Below are positions 1 to 12,500 of a stretch of 21,885 nt of DNA, piece after piece. A program made the position numbers and the translations under genes. The stretch comes from Saccoglossus kowalevskii (taxonomy: Eukaryota; Hemichordata; Enteropneusta; Harrimaniidae). The stretch covers positions 203,793 through 225,677 of the forward strand of contig NW_003107099.1 of NCBI RefSeq assembly GCF_000003605.2, in the 5' to 3' direction. Under the pieces are notes generated by a model. The model ran no database searches. It was not told where the DNA came from and worked only from the letters and a program-made list of their open reading frames with translations. Each line of letters starts with the position of its first letter. Positions within the stretch are counted from its first letter, which is position 1.

Positions 1-52
1 TTTTTTTGTAAACGGTTGTATATAAATGTACAATGTACCAAACATTTGTGCT
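1..52 (-). other. GABBR2: Start of GABBR2 3' UTR
   Basis: These bases lie downstream of the TGA on the minus strand. No AATAAA signal is visible, so the polyadenylation site is beyond the left edge. Confidence 0.7.
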
Positions 53-462
53 TCAACGTATACAGATGATCATATTAAAGTTAGAATTACTTGTCATGAT
101 CCATCCATTGTCATAGCAATTGTCAACCGCGGACGAAATACTCGTCCATTCCTTACCTTCACCAAGGCTAAGTTGACTGTCGTCTGAGTCTGATAATATC
201 GCAGTTTCACGCAATGATCCTAAAATAGGAAGTATTTCTTCCAAAAAACGTGTTTGATCCAGCAAAGGGCATTCGCATAAATGTTGCGTGGACGGACTAC
301 TGAGGCAATTGTCGCCATCACATTCTTGCAAGAGAGCAGATTTATCGACATTAGAGTCGAATTCACCCACAGAAAACGTCGGTAAGCCAATATGATTGGA
401 CAAAGGAACGCTTAAGTACACTCCCCCATAGTCGCAATCTAGTTGATTTGAATTCGACGTGC
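53..462 (-). CDS. GABBR2: GABBR2 terminal coding exon, cytoplasmic tail and stop (residues 715-850)
   Basis: Acceptor TTTTTCGCTATACAG before GCACG; the G+GC codon gives glycine, phase 1. It encodes 135 further residues to TGA at 53-55. The tail is rich in Ser, Asp and Glu (for example [17 protein letters not shown]), with no obvious domain and little resemblance to the human tail, which is usual for this part of the family. The same frame stays open above 462 but reads through intron. Confidence 0.88.
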
Positions 463-3400
463 CTGTATAGCGAAAAACAAAAACAAAAATGAGGTTCAAT
501 TTTCGAGAGAAGCTTTCACCCTTCTGTAAATACACATATCTTGGAGGCTTTTTCGAGTGACTGATGTCATCTTCAACATCGTAATATGTACACAGTTCTC
601 GGTTGTAGAATAAGTGCTATCATAATCATGGTAATTTCTGTAATTCACACTGACTAACAGAATAAGGTATTACAATTACCGTGTGGTTGGACCTCTACCG
701 TTGCCGCATCGCCTTCTACGAGTTTCTTAAAAACCAATGGCATTTTCATTTTAAGTTCTTTGAGTAGAATGGCAATTTCACAATCTTTCTGCGGGCATCA
801 TGGTGAAACATGGTTTCCGGAAAGAAAAAATAAAATAATCAGCGCCGTGCATTATACTGTTTTTTTTTCCGTGGTGCGATTGTCGGTAAAATATATTGCA
901 ATTAATGGCAATAAAAAGACCGTTAACGTATGCATGCTAACCATGATTGAAATAAGAATCGTTGCTGTGATTAGCGTGAGTGATTTTACAAAAAAGTAGT
1001 CAATTTTGTGAGTATAACCATACAAATTAGCATACTAGACAGGCATGTCATTTTGTTGTGTTCGTTTTATTTTTTTGTCTCATACTTTACTTAGCCATAA
1101 ACAGTACGAATGGTACGTGTTTAACACTCTCTGTATTACCGCCCCCACGTCCTACCTCTGCTAGTATTCGGTTCAGTTCAATATTTTCTGTTTGCATTTG
1201 TTGTAGTTTGATTATACTGGAGTTGGTCTTGAAGTTGCCTTTCTGTGACGTACATCGGATTTTCCTATCTTCACCTTTCGGATCTTTCCGCAATTGTAAT
1301 ATCTTCACCAATAAGTGAAACAAAAAAGACAACAAAATAATTACATTTCCTCTGTTTTACTTTCGAAGATATTTTTACACCTGGTAATTATTATACAAGT
1401 GACCAAGTACGTAGTATTGTGATTGCCGCAAAGTTTTTTTTTCTGAGCACAGAACAAATTTACCTATTGACAATTGGTTGTCATCTTTCGTAGTATATCA
1501 CATACAATCAGGAGATTGCATTATTGAATTCTTCTTGCGAGTCACTGTAACCGTGACAACAAATTAAAATTTATTTAATCTAAGTATACTAGTATGTGCG
1601 GATGCAGCAGAATACATCGTGCCGGTCTCAGTGACACACTCCATTCATTATCGATTGAATACGATGGCTTCGGGTACGAACGACCGCTATCCAGTTACTC
1701 GCAATCACACACCTCTCATTACATTGTAAAATGTGCCCTCCAGTCGAACTTACCTTAGGAACAAACACAAGGCAAAGCGTCACGGTCGTTGAAAATAATA
1801 TGAACAGTGATAAGAGACCAAACGACGCACTCGGTGAATCTGGTATGAAGAACGATAGAGCGACCCCAACGGTACACATGACAACAACGTTGTATACGCT
1901 CATACCGATGTATTTACTGTCGTTTAGCGCAGGAATACTGACTTGTCGAGTTTCCCAAGCTAAGAAGCAACCGAACACCTACAGCAGGTATACAGAGAAA
2001 AAAAATACATAATAACTTGTATTATAATAAAGACTTTTTTTCAACGAGGTTCGTCTATCCCCATTTGGTAAACAAAACGGGCGGGTCATGTAGGGATACA
2101 CTTATTGGGACTTCTAGGTTTGAGAAAGGGCCTATCAGCGTGCAAAATTAGTTTGAGAAAAACATTTCTAAGCGTGGTCAACCGGGATGATGGCGTGATA
2201 TAAACCCAGTCCACTTGACCGTATCAAAACGCCCGGACAACCTGTTAAAGTGATACATAGTGCTATGGGAACGCATAAACCGCCCAGTCAACGCTCGTGG
2301 TTACGATGTCCTATGATTTTGTTATCGATGTTATATGGGAAAGAATATTTTAAAAAGAAAATAACATGATAGTTGAAAGGGTATACTGATTTCCGAGGAG
2401 TCTCCACGTAATGTTTGTAACCACCCCTTCCAAATGCTTAACAGCGTAACGTAACGTTTACAGTAATTTACGACTCTTATCGAATGATTTGTGGGTATAG
2501 CACTCAAACACTCTCAGGCAATCAAATATTCCTCGCCAGGCATCAACTGAGAAAAGGCGAGTTCGATATGTTGCGAATACAGAGTTAATTAAAACAGTTA
2601 ACCGTCGATATCGTTTAATAGGGATCACTGTTCCCCGGGAAGTGCAGGGGTGAACGACCCCTTTTTAAACACATTTCATGTGCATTATCCCCAGGAGAGA
2701 CTGTGAAGTAACTGGAATCACATTAATGACCGACAATCGCTCTAGATCCCGGGCATTGCGTAAACATTTTCTTTTCATCGACATAAAGACAAATTATGAG
2801 CGGACGTATTGAACGGTAGTCCAAGTGTTTTTGTTTATTGATATTCACTCTCACGGCGGCTCATAACGTAAACTATTATACAGATTATATATGCCGTTGA
2901 AAAGAAAATGTTTTGACTGACAGCAGTCAGCCGCCCACAAGTATCTGTGACTAAATACAAATTTACCATAAGCACTCCTTTGGAAACATAGATCAGCGAA
3001 AGCCACATCGTCATCCGGGTACTTTTGCAATGGTGTGTTATGGGAATAATAGTTACGTCACTTCCACTCTGGTCCGGCTACAGAAAATCATATAAAATCA
3101 TTCACAGTCAAAATTTAAAAAACATAATATATATAAAACTCCAAAAAACGATAAACCGCAGTACCGATGATGTCTTAGCTCTGGAATTAGTTGAATTTAA
3201 ATCAATGCAATTTAAAAAATATTGCTTTAGACAATGTTTAAATATATTAGCTTCTGCTTGATGATATTGGAACTGATATTTATGTGAGTAACAGTGAGTT
3301 ATCATTCATTCAAACTTTGAGAAAGAACAGACTGCCGAATTCGCGATCCCGTAACATTCGGGTTATCAAGATTCAAATGTGACAGGCCGCGGGAGATTTA

Positions 3401-3509
3401 ACGAAAATTTGTCAATAACGCACTAATTACATACTTACATACCCTTTATTAAATTAGCAAAATATTTATCTCATGTCACGGTTCAACAAAACACACTCAA
3501 AGTTAGCGT

Positions 3510-3556
<47 letters not shown>

Positions 3557-6500
3557 TCATAACAAATATATTTTCATATATTTCTCGTAGCCAATCATGG
3601 GTTGAGTACAAAATATTGAAATCGTCTTATTATAATTATTATTATTATAATTACGCCTAATATTGTCGTAAATGACACAATTCTCTACATGGCAGCCATA
3701 TGCCCATATATAGAACATAACGAATTACGTGCAACCTACCTTCGCCGTTCCTTCCTGTTCTTGCCTTACCAGAGGGTCAACGATGCCCCAGGAGATAAGA
3801 ATTATCAAATCAATAAACGCCAATGTGCCAACTATTGTAAATAATTTCGCATCCCTTATCACCTAGACATCATGTTAAAAATATAAATAAAATGGAATTC
3901 ATTTAAGTTAAATTATGAGTCGGCAATGATGTGTTTTCAATACACCATTCCTATAGTGTCACGCCCTCTAGTGACGGGCGCTTCTGTGACGTCAAAATGA
4001 CGTACATTGGTGTGAACGATTCATTATCATTTAAATAGACATCTGTGTTTGAATGTGTAGTCGTTCGTCATCTGATTTTTTTTCCAAAACATAATCTTTA
4101 TTGACAGATGACTGTAGATCAAAACGACACCGACGCTTTGAACTGCATTCGTGTCACACCCCTGTGTGTTTGGGTGTTACAGCGCGTGTTTGTATGTACG
4201 CATTTGATAGTACACATACTCCGCTGTATTATTTCTCTCGATCGCTAACTTCTAGTGTTACAATAGCCTGAACGGAGGGGTAAAACATGGGTAACAAACC
4301 TTGGGAATATGTTTTCAAAGGACATGCATGTGAATTTCCACGTACAACGTGTAGGAAATAGAGTGTGTATATGATATATACACTTGGGTCAGTGTTCTAT
4401 TTTATTTGAATAAACTGTTTCATACAAATAGCGACCCACCTTCCTTTTCAGTCTTATGTCTGTGAAAATACTGTACACTCTCCACGTCTTTGCGAACATG
4501 GCACCAAACGACAATGTGAAACCCAATGCCAGTGACCACGCCCTCAACTGTGAGTAAAACACGCCATGATAGTAAATGACGGAATTGCAATCTGTACGCA
4601 TTAGTGGATTGTGTATTTCGCCTGAAGTCGGCAAGTTTAGGAACTTTACACGACATTAACACGCACAGTAAAGAGCAATACTCACCCCACATAACAGATT
4701 AAAAGCCTTGTCTGAACGATATGAACTATGTGATCCCGAAAAAAACACAGACGCATAACATAGAAGACCACCAATTATAATCAGATTATTAATGTACGGA
4801 CTTGACATCTTAATATACCTGCATGGATAAGAAAAAAGTAAAGCTCGGTCGTGGCGCCCACACGTGTACGATCATGGTCGTGTGATGGCGCTCTATTAAA
4901 TAGAATTTCACTCTAAGTTCATGTCACGTGATCAGTAAACTTACTGTCAGGCAACTAAGTTCTATTTTACTTTTATTAACTACAACCACAATTTCGCTTT
5001 CAAGTTTCCCATGTTGCAGGTTATAACCGGCATAAGCGCCGTGAGAAAACATTTGCATAATACTGGAACGTGAACACACGTGAGCTATTAATCTTGTCGC
5101 CACTATTCAGTCTAAATACAGGTCCTTCATTTACATGCATGCCTAAAACACGGCCTTTACAATCGTTTATTATGTTTCTTGAAGTTTGTATTTTGTCGTG
5201 TCACTAATGTTGTTCCTGCCATTCTCAATAACTTGAAGCAACACAGAATATATTATTGCGTAATTTGTACCGACTAGTACATGATTGGACAATGAAAAGA
5301 AACAAATGACCCATTTCTGTTTGCGTCACACTCTTCAAAATCACTCTTTAACGATAACTATATATTAACTACAAATAAGAATATGTTTAAATCCGTATTT
5401 GTGAGTTTAGATTCGGATTATAATCTCGGTATATTGTTAAGCTATTATATTAAAATTATATGCAAATTGGGATATCAACCACTAGACTGTATTCATACCT
5501 GTGTTTTCTGAATCTCATATTAAAAAACAGGAAGACCATCGCCACCATGATCCCAATGTAACTGAAACAACACATTGTGGCGAATAAAACGAGAGACACG
5601 TCAGCGGGAATCCTGTGCACAATTTGAAGGTCCAATGGTGGCAGTCCCCCTGTCGAGATCATAAAATATTTGGTACTGAATTCGTAGAATTTATTTTGAT
5701 GTTGGAAATACTCTGTTTCATAGTAAGCAATTATACCCTCTAAAATTGAATATTTAAAATTGAACAAAAGAACAAACAACTAATGTTGTTTAAAGACTCA
5801 AGTTGATCCCGGGGAATTTAGTTCCGAATATAAATCTTTTCACTGTATGAAACCGGAAGACATAATAGCTGTGGACGGAATGTGTACAATTAACCTGTTC
5901 CTTTGGTTACTTGATCGTTGCAAATTGCACGTAATTATAAGACTCGGTAAGATTTCGGTAAAAGCAGAGTGGATACAAACATAGTTCTCCATGGATGAAG
6001 CGCTTGTTTCTGCGACTGGTGACTGGCCGTTATTTACTAACACATACGCATATGACACCGTGGGTCTGATCACTATACCCGCGATTAGGAAGACCAGTGT
6101 GTTTTGTTGAGAGGCCGGAAAGCGAACCAATATAGTGTAGACGTACACGTGTAGCATAAAATAAATTAATGACGTGTATCGGATGATCACAATAAACACA
6201 GTTACACACATTAGTATGATTAAAATAAAACACAATCGTGAAGCTGTGAGAAGATTAAATTCGCAATCTCGTTAATCTTCTGGTCGTTGCATTTGACATT
6301 TTATCGAAGTAACTAAATCACGCTCTTGTCCAGGTAGCTTAGCCTTTGTTTTAAAAAATCACGAGAACGAGGCGGAGGCGAATACTGTGTACGTGACTAT
6401 TACTTTAATAAGCCTACGTTATACATGAGTGAATAGGTAAGTACAAATTAACTACCTTGCCATATGATAGAATTCTCTGTCACGTTAATAGTGTCAGTAT

Positions 6501-9500
6501 GTGCATAGTACTCGCCAATTTTAACTTGCCTTCCAGCTGAAAATACAAAACGGGAAAAAATGTTTACTATTATTTATTTCAAGGGAATATTTCGAGAAAT
6601 ACTTTCGTGGTATTATGAAGTTAGTAGTGTGTTTTGCTACGACTTAAAACAATATTATTCTTAATAGATATTTAGATGCAAATGCAAAAAGACCAAACAG
6701 TTATATAAATGGTACACTTTGGCACCCTTACACGTACTCTATTTAGCGAGATCTTCACTTTCGGCTCAGATGTTAATACATTGCAACCTAAATTCAGTAA
6801 GTGGCTTACAAACAATTGTAAGTAACCTTGTCGTAGTGTAAGGCTAGACGGTTGACAAACCCTACGGCCTAATATTCTTTTCAGCTAAAATTATGTAATC
6901 AGACGCTGCAATGCGTTTGCGAAATGCAAAAGGCCCTTGCTTGAAACGCATCTTAGATGTGAAACAACCAATAGGCCAGGGGGACTGTAAGGCATGAAGA
7001 TAGTGTTCGACTCAGAGGGTACTCTTGGGCGGGCGGGACCGATGGTAGCGAATGGGTGCGCTTTTTAACTACGCATGCGTAAAGTGAATTTACCTTGAAA
7101 TTGCTCAAGCACAACTGTACCAAGACGATCACCATTTTTGAATTTTACTGGCCCCTTGGTAAACGAGAACAGAGTAGTAAATAAGTGCGTAGATAACAAC
7201 CAATAACAGTATGGTCGATCACAATGTTTTCATATGAATGTCGTTTTCATCAATTGTGGTACAATACACACTTCATTGTGTTTCATTATGGGATACACTG
7301 TGTTACCATGATATCACTACGTCCTCTAACATAATCACGCGAAATAGTGTACGTCCGCAGCTACCGAAGTGAGTATAATGCGATTGCGCATCTCGTCATA
7401 GGGATAGTCACGTTTCATATACTTTTAGGTGTATCTCAGACTGGTAATATGAGTATGAGCCTGTATGCATTGAAACATTCGTTTTGTCTTATTTCTGGGC
7501 CACGCTGTGTCGTGTTGAATATGGATTCCATAGCGATGTATAAAACGCATGGAAAATACATTGTTTGTTTACACGAAGTTCGAACACGCACTGTGCGACG
7601 ATACCCACCCTTAAAGGTAACATGTACTATAAGTGGTATTCAATACCGGGATTTGAATGTATGACGTCACGTGCGACCTTATAATATGAGCAGTCCTAAA
7701 TCCGAAGCAGTAAAATGTGCACCATGCTTGAATAAAATAACTATAATATATAAATAAATAAACTACACAATTGCGAAAACAAGTAATTCAACGCGCATGC
7801 GCATTTGTATAGTCTGTATGTACACTGCTATTAAAATGTAATTTAAGAGGTCACATATGACGTTGAAATATACATACTGTGACGCCAAAGAAATCAGTCT
7901 CATTCATTGCATCAAACAACTGCTTAAAAACTTCTTTGTTATCGTATGTGTAATTGGACAACGACGAAATGTTGTCTGTTCGTCTCAGCAGTTTGTCCAG
8001 GGCCAAAGCTATTACCCAGACTCCATCGTACGCATATCCATGAAAGGGAGTAGAGTTGTTACCAATAATGTTGTCATACTGCTGCTTGTACTCTGATGGT
8101 GTCTGTAATAAATGCTTGCATGAGTAGTGTTATATTATTTCAACCTTTCACAACAAGCAGTCATTCGTATCAAAAGGAAGTGACGTAATTCTACACATTA
8201 CGTCAGTCATAGTTATGATGTTATTAGACTTACACTTGGTCAATCATGACTTTCACATATTCACCAAAATAAATATAACTTAACATATAATTGAACTATA
8301 CAAAAGTTCTGTAGTCGTTCGTCATTCACAATATATAAATATCGTTTATTGTTATTGACGGCAGATCTAAACAATAGCAGCGCGGTGAACGCCCTTCATA
8401 CACGTGACCCATTTACGTCACCAAAAAGTATCAACTCTAGGGGGCGCGACCTACTGTAAAAGGTCCATTTAAGTCGTGCAAATTTCAAGCCTAACATCGA
8501 CATTAACATGGATTAACATTTTGGGAAGTATAGAGTTAGGTGATTCACAATACATGTACATGATCAAGCATTTTAATTGCGCGTTTTATGAAGACAGCAG
8601 TCACAACTATTAGATGCATTAACCTCGTAAGTCTGTCATCAAAAGAGGTAATTTTTTCATGTCCTGTCAAACATTGTGCTTTTCGTTCACAATGAAATAT
8701 TAAACAAAATGATCAAACATTACTTGGACATAATTACTTGTTAGGAGTACCCGGGCTATGACCACTGGCGAATAAATCGCAGAGCCATCTGATACACAGA
8801 CTGACTTGCACGGGTTCACATTTCGACTGTGATGTTGTTTCTGAGTGCCCAGCATCTGTCATGTTTGTTTATTTTCTTCGCTCGACTAACAATCGCTGTA
8901 GTTATGTTTATTTGGTCTTCACGCGGAATTTACCTTCTATCTACATGCTGAAACAAGTGGCATATATAGTAACAAGTTAGGGGGTGTCTACGTGATACGA
9001 AGTAGGCAATCCCCTATAAACGACACGAAGTTGAATCTACTGAGAACTCGAATTCATTATGAACGTATTCGATCACATTTACTTAAGCAGTAACCAGGTT
9101 TTACTGTGAAATTTGACATTATTTTAATTAGTTGTACTGACGTTCTCCTTCCCTAGTCAACCCTCTACCATCTAATTCAGTTTATTTTTATCTTTGTTGG
9201 AAAAACTTCCTTGTGTTTTTATATGGGTTAGATTAATGCTTAACGCGGATTTTATTACCTAACTATGATTACGTAGTAAGCTCGTTCTCAGTTAGTCCAA
9301 GATCGTTACTGTCTCTTGCATACACTAATACGAACAAATGAGCCAGATTATTGCAAGTTTTATGATTTAATTATGCAAAGGCGTGATTGATATTTAGAGG
9401 ACGATTTTAGTGATTATTACACTGCACGATTAGCTACGAAGAAGTCAACATGTTGACGTAGCCGGACAAAAGTTCCAGGTGATACCGAAACAACCTCAAA

Positions 9501-12500
9501 ACATGTATTCTTAGATAAGGTGGTCTGGCGTTGTTTTTGATAAAAATGTATGTTATTTCACGGTGAAACTGAATACGGACACAATAACATTGTACAATCT
9601 ATCCCTTCATAAATATGTAAAATGACTCAAACTAGACTTTAAATTAATAGATCGGATCACGGACAATTCGACTATATGTCATTATAAAAAAATACAAAGC
9701 TTCGAAGTCTCTAATATCTAAATCTCTAATAAAAATGAGTCAAAGACCTGAGTTAAGAACGTCATATTGCACTAATAAAAGACGCGTTGTTTACTATTCT
9801 TCAGTATTTGAATAAGGCCGACAACTTACCAAACCAGACACTGTTTCCTGTGCTTTAGTACTCAGGGGCAGGCTATTCGTGGCCAGAGACCCCTCAAGTG
9901 CTTGCAGAATATCGCCGGAAGAACACCCACCCGGTATGTTAGTAACGTTCCACCAATTTTCTTCGTACCAACCCGGAATAATCCATACATACTTTCTGCC
10001 ATATAGTTCTTCTCTGTAAGCCTGAAGACAGACAACTTAGATCATGGCATTTCATGATAAACTGTCGTATTTGCCATGCAAACTTTCAAAACAATCCACC
10101 GTAATATATCCGCGGCAGAGAATATATATGATTTTCGTCCATATGGATTCTCACCTTTACAAATTACTGACGATAGATAGTGTTAAGTTTTCTACCCAAT
10201 GCATGTACTTACCTTGCAGAAAACATCTAGCGCCATTTTCTGATCAAAGGATCCCAGAATAATTCTTGCTCCAGACTCCTGTAAAAAAACCGAATACACC
10301 AAGGTCAAGTGTTACGGACTTGAGAATTTAATCACGTGGTATGATTTTGGACAGGATTACCATGGAAATGACTTACCTTGATGGATGATACTGCATTTGT
10401 GGGATCATCGGCAAAGCTCTTCATTTCGATTATTTTCTTCTCGGAACCGTCTATGCTGCTGGACAGCTTATTTTGCGCCTATATGACAAAACATACACGA
10501 GTGAGCTGGCGTAGTTATCGCGAGACATCAATTACGACGTTTCGCACTATTGTCCCGTACTATTGAATGATGGGCGATAGAGTGCATCCGGTTTAATTAG
10601 CAACAAGTTTTGCTGAAGCAATCTACTAATTTGGTATTTATATCTTGCTGACAGACCAAATTAAGAATTCAGACAAATTTTAACTGAAACCTAACAGTAT
10701 ACCGTCTTCTCTGCAAGTCGCGCTATCTAGCGACAATACGCTTCTTTGACGTAAATCGGAGTCGTCACTAGAGGGCGCGTATATATAGGACCGGTGTAAG
10801 GAGACTCGTACTGCGAACTGTTACAGCGAATGTTTCACTTACAAATGCAAACTGTGGCGTGTCCTGATGTAAGGTTGCAACATGTGTCCAGTTAAAATAT
10901 TCCATTAGTTGCAATTTAGCAGGGTTAAAATCTGTCAGAGACGGAATGGTTCGAAAGAACGTCGGGTACTTCTCTCGTTCTGATAAAAAAGGTTCCGTGT
11001 TTGCGTACGATAGCTGCAAATAAAGAGTCTATATCAATTATTTGTTTCATGTGACATCCAGGTGTTAACGGCAGCTGAAATAAAATGATTATGTAGGTTA
11101 CCCAATAACAACGCAAACAGAAGTGCAAATGCAAAACACATTGTGACGCATTTATTACATATATAATTCCAATTATTCACTGAAATCAATGGAAGAACTT
11201 GATATCACATTACATATATAAATATATATATATATATTGATGATAGTTAAATAATTAATTTCTCATCATCAGAGTAGGACAGTTTTTGCATAATTTATAT
11301 ATTTAGGCCAATGGCGAATCATTGAATTTGAGTTCCAATAACATGTTACTACTAAGTCGAGTTCTGTTTATTTGTTTCATATCATAGATAGCATTTATAT
11401 CTGGCTATCTTTGGCTATCTCATTTTTGAAAAACCGATCTTGGCGATGTGGCTATACCCTGTAACTCACAAAGCAACACAAGCCTTCAGAGAAACAAGAA
11501 TAGAGACAATATTGTTTTATTTTTCTGCTCCGTGTGTTAATTTCTATGTTAAAAACTCCCTATCTAAACGTTTTTCTCGGGTGAAATCCAAATATCTCAA
11601 CAAAATTGCAATTTAATTAATGAGTTTTAATGTGATGACATTTGACCGCTGTGTGTTTAGTGTATCATTTTTCATTGCGTTCTATGACATAGTAATATGT
11701 TCATTTGATGTACAATTCGGCTGAAATCACCTTATTATAACGTCCAGTCTGTCGGGCTCATTCAATGACGAATTGAACGGCAAGCTGGGTTCCAACCCGT
11801 TCGTTTCATCAAGTGCTAACCTTAACGGAGACGAAATAACACGATATTATCTCACAGTAAACAGAAGAGCCAACTCCAAAATAAACTATACTTCACCGAC
11901 TTCATGTACACTGATTCGCTATACTGTTATTGTCAACACATGCATTACATATAATGACTGAGTTGCAGGACAGAAACTGATGTCGGTGATGACATGATTC
12001 TGATTAAGCGATTATAAGTAACTCTTCATGTCCAGGTTTAAATTCAGTTCATCGCCGATTGTACCTCATTTATGTGTCAGCATCAGTGGCTAAACGACAC
12101 ACGCATTTCCTGAAAAGCCAGTAATTGCCGATCATTGCCGGTTATTGCTGAGCAGTGCCGGTTATTTCCGATCATTGCCGGTTACTTTCGATCAGTGCCG
12201 GTTATTGCCGATCATTGCCGGTCATTGTCGATCAGTGCCGGTTAAATTGCATTCCACTAAACAGAGACATACAATAATTCATATAAAAGTCAAAGTTTTG
12301 TGGTATTCCAATTTTTAAACGAATACATTTTTATCACTTTAAAAATAATATGATATGTACACTACACCGACATACCAACAATTTCTTTTCATCATAACAG
12401 TGTGGTAGTCAAAATAGTTACCACAGGCGGACGAATTACAAAGAGCAGAAGCCCGATTTGTTAAATCATTCATTCACACGAAAATTGGTATCTCATGTAC

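Noticed and set aside
740-752. Alternative acceptor (CTCAAAG) for the 680 exon
   Set aside because: It would need a phase-1 donor in the preceding exon. The upstream CCCGCAG site joins in phase 0 and extends the coiled coil.
7347-7664. Plus-strand open frame of 105 residues with a hydrophobic start, faintly like TM1-TM2 of a rhodopsin-type GPCR
   Set aside because: It begins at GTG, not ATG, and the GN and LNM resemblances do not line up with family spacing. It lies antisense in a well-defined intron, with no supporting exon nearby.
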